Source: Firmicutes bacterium UBA5389
GTDB lineage: Bacteria > Bacillota > DTU025
Direction: 5' to 3'
NCBI GenBank assembly: GCA_002409965.1
Contig: DHON01000090.1
Coordinates: 35,507-70,074 of the forward strand
DNA: 34,568 nucleotides
The translations under genes and the position numbers were made by a program. Below the pieces are notes generated by a model that had not been told where the DNA came from, searched no databases, and saw only the letters and a list, made by a program, of their open reading frames with translations. This document shows, in pieces, positions 31,634-34,568 of the stretch (position 1 is its first letter; every line of letters begins with the position of its first letter).

Positions 31634-32878
31634 TTACTTCCACGCGGCCCTGACCGCGTCGACCATCCTGACGGTGCGGGCGGCTATCTCCTCAGGATCC
31701 ACTTTCAGCCTGGCCACTCCGGTTTGCATCGCTGCCCTGGCGACTGCGGCTGCCACTGCCGGAGCCACTCTCGTGTCGAACGGGCCGGGGATGATGTAAT
31801 CCGGGTTCAGCTCGCTCTCAGTCACAATCTCGCTGATGGCGTAGACTGCGGCCAGCTTCATCTCTTCGTTAATGGCGCTCGCCCTCGAATCCAACGCGCC
31901 TCGGAAGAGGCCCGGGAAGGCCAGGACGTTGTTGATCTGGTTGGGGAAGTCGGACCTTCCTGTGGCGATGACCTTTGCCCCGCCGGCCTTGGCCTCATCG
32001 GGCATGATCTCCGGCACCGGATTGGCCATGGCGAAGATGGCGGCGTCCTGCGCCATGCTGGCCACCATCTCGCGGGTGACACAGCCTGCCGCCGAAAGGC
32101 CGATGAATACATCGGCGCCCCGGATGACATCCGCCAGCTTGCCCTGAAGCTTGCTCCTGTTGGTGACCGCGGCGATCTCGTCCTTGTACGGGTTCATGCC
32201 GAACGGCCTGCCCTCATAGATGGCGCCCCTAGAATCGCACAGAATCGCGTCCTCTACGCCCACCGTCATCAGCAGTTTGGTGACGGCGATGCCTGCGGCT
32301 CCGGCGCCGTTCACGACCACCTTGACCTCCGATGCCTTCTTCCCTACAAGCCTAAGCGCGCTGATCATTGCAGCGCACACCACGATAGCCGTGCCGTGCT
32401 GGTCATCGTGGAAAATCGGGATATTGCTCACCTGCTTGAGCTTGTCTTCAACCTCAAAACACGTAGGCGCCGAGATATCCTCGAGGTTGATCCCGCCGAA
32501 CGTTGGCTCGAGGCGTTTGACTATCGTGACTATCTCATCTGGATCCTTGGTGTCCAGGCAGATGGGGAACGCGTCCACTGCGGCGAACCCCTTGAACAGA
32601 ACCGCCTTTCCTTCCATGACAGGCATTCCGGCTCCCGCGCCGATGTCGCCCAGCCCCAGCACAGCCGTGCCGTTAGTGACCACAGCCACCATGTTGCCTT
32701 TGTTAGTGTAATCGTAGATCTTGTCGTAGTCGGCGTTGATCTCCCTACATGGTTCGGCGACGCCGGGGGTGTAAGCCAGGCTCAGGTCACGCTTGTTTCG
32801 GAGTGGAACCTTGCTAACCACTTCGATCTTGCCCATGCTGTCTTTGTGCAGTTTGAGAGCGTCTTCCCTCAGCGACAT
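31634..32878 (-). CDS. NAD(P)-dependent malic enzyme
   Basis: 414 residues, the short bacterial form without a phosphotransacetylase domain. Motifs: LSLAYTPGVAEPC (Tyr of the active site), AVLFKGFAAVDAFPI (catalytic Lys region), FHDDQHGTAIV (metal-binding Asp) and the nucleotide fold VVVNGAGAAGIAVTKLL. The residues after the second strand (LCDSRGAIY) do not clearly show a phosphate-binding site, so NAD+ use is likelier than NADP+. It decarboxylates malate to pyruvate. The ATG has AAAGGAGG upstream, 36 bases after aspA. Confidence 0.95.
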   Translation of the reverse strand: MSLREDALKLHKDSMGKIEVVSKVPLRNKRDLSLAYTPGVAEPCREINADYDKIYDYTNKGNMVAVVTNGTAVLGLGDIGAGAGMPVMEGKAVLFKGFAAVDAFPICLDTKDPDEIVTIVKRLEPTFGGINLEDISAPTCFEVEDKLKQVSNIPIFHDDQHGTAIVVCAAMISALRLVGKKASEVKVVVNGAGAAGIAVTKLLMTVGVEDAILCDSRGAIYEGRPFGMNPYKDEIAAVTNRSKLQGKLADVIRGADVFIGLSAAGCVTREMVASMAQDAAIFAMANPVPEIMPDEAKAGGAKVIATGRSDFPNQINNVLAFPGLFRGALDSRASAINEEMKLAAVYAISEIVTESELNPDYIIPGPFDTRVAPAVAAAVARAAMQTGVARLKVDPEEIAARTVRMVDAVRAAWK

Positions 32879-32914
32879 GCGTGCTCCTCCTTTGCGCCTT
32901 CGTGGCTGCGCTAC

Positions 32915-34366
32915 TTAGTCGCCGGCCACAGCCACTCTGTGCCGGTTCAGTTCCGCGTCTGGCTTGCCGGGCCTAGTTACTCTGGACGGGGCGAAAACGT
33001 GACTCAGTTCCGCCTCGGTCATCAGCCCTTTTTCGATAACGAGAGCACGAACGCTCTTGCCCGTTGCCCTGGCCTCCTTGGCGATGTCGCAAGAAGGCTG
33101 ATAGCCGATGTACGGAACCAAGGCGGTGACAACGCCCACGTTCTGTTCGACCATCTTGGCGCAGCGCTCCTTGTTGGCCCGGATGCCCACTATGCACCTA
33201 TCCTTGAGCGTGCGGGCGACATTGCCCAGTATCTCGATGGACTGAAGCATGTTGTATAGCAAGACTGGCTGGAACACGTTCAGTTCGAGCTGGCCGGCCT
33301 GCACTGCCATGGTGACCGCGAGGTCGTTGCCGAGAATCTGAAACCCGACCTGGTTGGTGACCTCGGCGATGACCGGGTTGACTTTGGCCGGCATAATCGA
33401 CGATCCAGGCTGAACCGCGGGCAGCTGTATCTCGTATAGCCCGGCCATGGGTCCCGATGCAAGCAACCTGAGGTCGTTAGCGATCTTGATGAGGTTGATG
33501 GCGCACACCTTGAGGCACGCAGATACGAATGCCAGAGAATCGAGGTTCTGAGTGGCGTCGACCAGGTCTTCGGGCGATGTGAGGTCGTACCCGCTGATCT
33601 TGCTCAGGATCTCAACTGACAGCCGGATGTAGTCCTGATCGGCGTTGAGCCCAGTGCCCACGGCAGTGCCGCCAAGGTTGACGCTCTTCAGCCCTTCAGC
33701 TGAGTACTCGATTCGGTTCGCATCGCGGTCTATTGCTTTCGCCCACGCGTGGAATTCCTGCCCGAGTGTTATCGGAACAGCATCCTGAAGGTGGGTTCGA
33801 CCCATCTTGAGTACATCCTTGAACTCGTCGCCCCTATCGCGCATGGCCGCAGCCAGCTGGCGCAGGGCTTCCACTGTCGGCTGCAGTTCGGCCAAGAGCG
33901 CGATTCTGGCAGCGGTAGGAAGCGCATCGTTGGTTGACTGCCCGAGGTTGACATGATTGAGAGGGCTGACAAGGCTATTGGCACCCTTCTCGCCGCCCAG
34001 GATTTCGCTGGCTCTGTTGGCTAGAACCTCATTTGCGTTCATGTTCATGGAAGTGCCGGCGCCGCCTTGAATCGAATCCACTATGAACTCGTCGATGTGC
34101 TTGCCGGCGACAATCTCATCTGCTGCAGCGGCGATTGCCGATCCGACATCGGGCGGGAGGTAGCCTAGCTCCGCGTTGGCAAGAGCCGCGGCCTTTTTCA
34201 CTAGAGCCAGCCCTACGATGAGTCCCCGGTGCATTCTCTGCCCAGTTATGTGGAAGTTCTCACTCCCACGGAGCGACTGAATCCCGTACAGAGCCTGTTC
34301 TGGGACTTCCCTCTCTCCGAGGAAGTCCTTCTCCACTCTTACCCTGCATTTCTTCGCACAGCCCAT
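32915..34366 (-). CDS. aspA: Aspartate ammonia-lyase
   Basis: 483 residues, aspartase/fumarase superfamily. N-terminal LYGIQSLRGSENFHITG, GAGTSMNMNANEVLANRA, GQSTNDALPTAARI, GRTHLQDAVPITLGQE and the catalytic SS loop GSSIMPAKVNPVIAEV. PAKVNP, not PGKVNP, together with the ENFHITG start, marks aspartase over class II fumarase. It deaminates L-aspartate to fumarate and ammonia. The ATG has AAGGAG about 13 bases upstream, a long spacing. First gene of aspA, malic enzyme, fumarase alpha, fumarase beta: aspartate to fumarate to malate to pyruvate. The C-terminal ~20 residues after RPGKPDAEL are an extra tail. Confidence 0.93.
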   Translation of the reverse strand: MGCAKKCRVRVEKDFLGEREVPEQALYGIQSLRGSENFHITGQRMHRGLIVGLALVKKAAALANAELGYLPPDVGSAIAAAADEIVAGKHIDEFIVDSIQGGAGTSMNMNANEVLANRASEILGGEKGANSLVSPLNHVNLGQSTNDALPTAARIALLAELQPTVEALRQLAAAMRDRGDEFKDVLKMGRTHLQDAVPITLGQEFHAWAKAIDRDANRIEYSAEGLKSVNLGGTAVGTGLNADQDYIRLSVEILSKISGYDLTSPEDLVDATQNLDSLAFVSACLKVCAINLIKIANDLRLLASGPMAGLYEIQLPAVQPGSSIMPAKVNPVIAEVTNQVGFQILGNDLAVTMAVQAGQLELNVFQPVLLYNMLQSIEILGNVARTLKDRCIVGIRANKERCAKMVEQNVGVVTALVPYIGYQPSCDIAKEARATGKSVRALVIEKGLMTEAELSHVFAPSRVTRPGKPDAELNRHRVAVAGD

Positions 34367-34516
34367 TTCGATCGCACCGCTCCTTATATTCTGTTCTCTT
34401 AATGATACGCCCGGTTATGCGTCTCCCATGGAAGTTTCGTCAGTTGTGACGACTTCTCCTTCGCTGGAGATACTGGAACCCGAGGATGCTGAGGATGCTA
34501 TCGACGCTATCGTGAA

Positions 34517-34543
34517 AACCCCCCAGGTCATACCAGGGGGGTT
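34517..34543 (-). terminator. Hairpin terminator of the gene to the right of the window
   Basis: AACCCCCC (34517-34524) pairs with GGGGGGTT (34536-34543) around an 11-base loop. On the minus strand the stem is followed by TTTTC, so it should end a transcript entering from the right, ahead of aspA. Confidence 0.75.
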
Positions 34544-34568
34544 CAATCAAAAATCCGGCGGCGACCTA

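Noticed and set aside
31724..33259. A 511-codon plus-strand open frame opposite malic enzyme and aspartase
   Set aside because: It is antisense to two clear enzyme genes, has no recognisable domain and comes from high GC at third positions of the minus strand.
34429..34568. A plus-strand open frame running off the right edge, beginning MEVSSVVTTSP
   Set aside because: It lacks a ribosome site and runs through the terminator hairpin at 34517-34543.
1..34568. tRNA or rRNA genes, CRISPR arrays, insertion sequences, prophage genes
   Set aside because: I saw no cloverleaf, evenly spaced direct repeats, transposase or integrase motif in either strand. This was by reading, not by a search program.

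Overview
The window reads as chromosomal core DNA of a GC-rich, endospore-forming member of the Bacillota. Sporulation genes (yabG, a SipL-like SPOCS/LysM protein, a YaaH/SleL-like protein), veg, abrB, ricT (yaaT) and a gene order close to the yaaO-tmk-holB-yaaT-yabB ... abrB/metS-tatD-yabE-rsmA-yabG-veg block of Bacillus subtilis support this. I cannot name the genus. The solute-binding protein has a signal peptide without a lipobox, and the window encodes other secreted proteins, which would fit a diderm lineage such as Limnochordia-like clades; this is inference. Most genes lie on the minus strand. GTG and TTG starts are frequent, and several starts here were moved inward to match ribosome binding sites.

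Layout: positions 77-3991 hold a minus-strand cluster of a PHP-domain phosphoesterase, a PG-binding/LysM/GH18-like protein that lacks the catalytic Glu, and a SipL-like coat morphogenesis protein. Positions 4188-7926 hold veg (with a near-consensus promoter), yabG, a YkuK-type RNase H-fold protein, rsmA/ksgA and a YabE-like 3D-domain cell-wall protein. Positions 8184-13821 are an insertion relative to B. subtilis: a small Pro/Glu-rich protein, two permeases, a double ATPase and a DUF3798 binding protein, forming an ABC importer of unknown substrate. Positions 14089-16610 carry glpX and a pair of secreted beta-rich proteins. Positions 16745-20664 carry tatD, metG, a divergent secreted protein and abrB. 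Positions 20778-25663 carry a trmN6-like methylase, ricT, holB, tmk and an Orn/Lys/Arg decarboxylase, nearly all abutting.

Positions 25726-26229 are the most unusual part. A small gene encodes an RNase H-fold protein that has lost two of its four catalytic acids. It is driven by a strong promoter carrying two LexA-type SOS boxes. It faces gpmI and overlaps its 3' end.

Positions 26175-34366 are metabolic: gpmI, a K+-dependent membrane pyrophosphatase (hppA), two-subunit class I fumarase, malic enzyme and aspartase. The last four genes together would convert aspartate to fumarate, malate, and pyruvate plus CO2 with release of ammonia. The pyrophosphatase and GlpX fit an anaerobic, energy-saving, gluconeogenic life style. 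No tRNA, rRNA, CRISPR array, insertion sequence or prophage was seen, and no gene-free stretch exceeds 300 bases.
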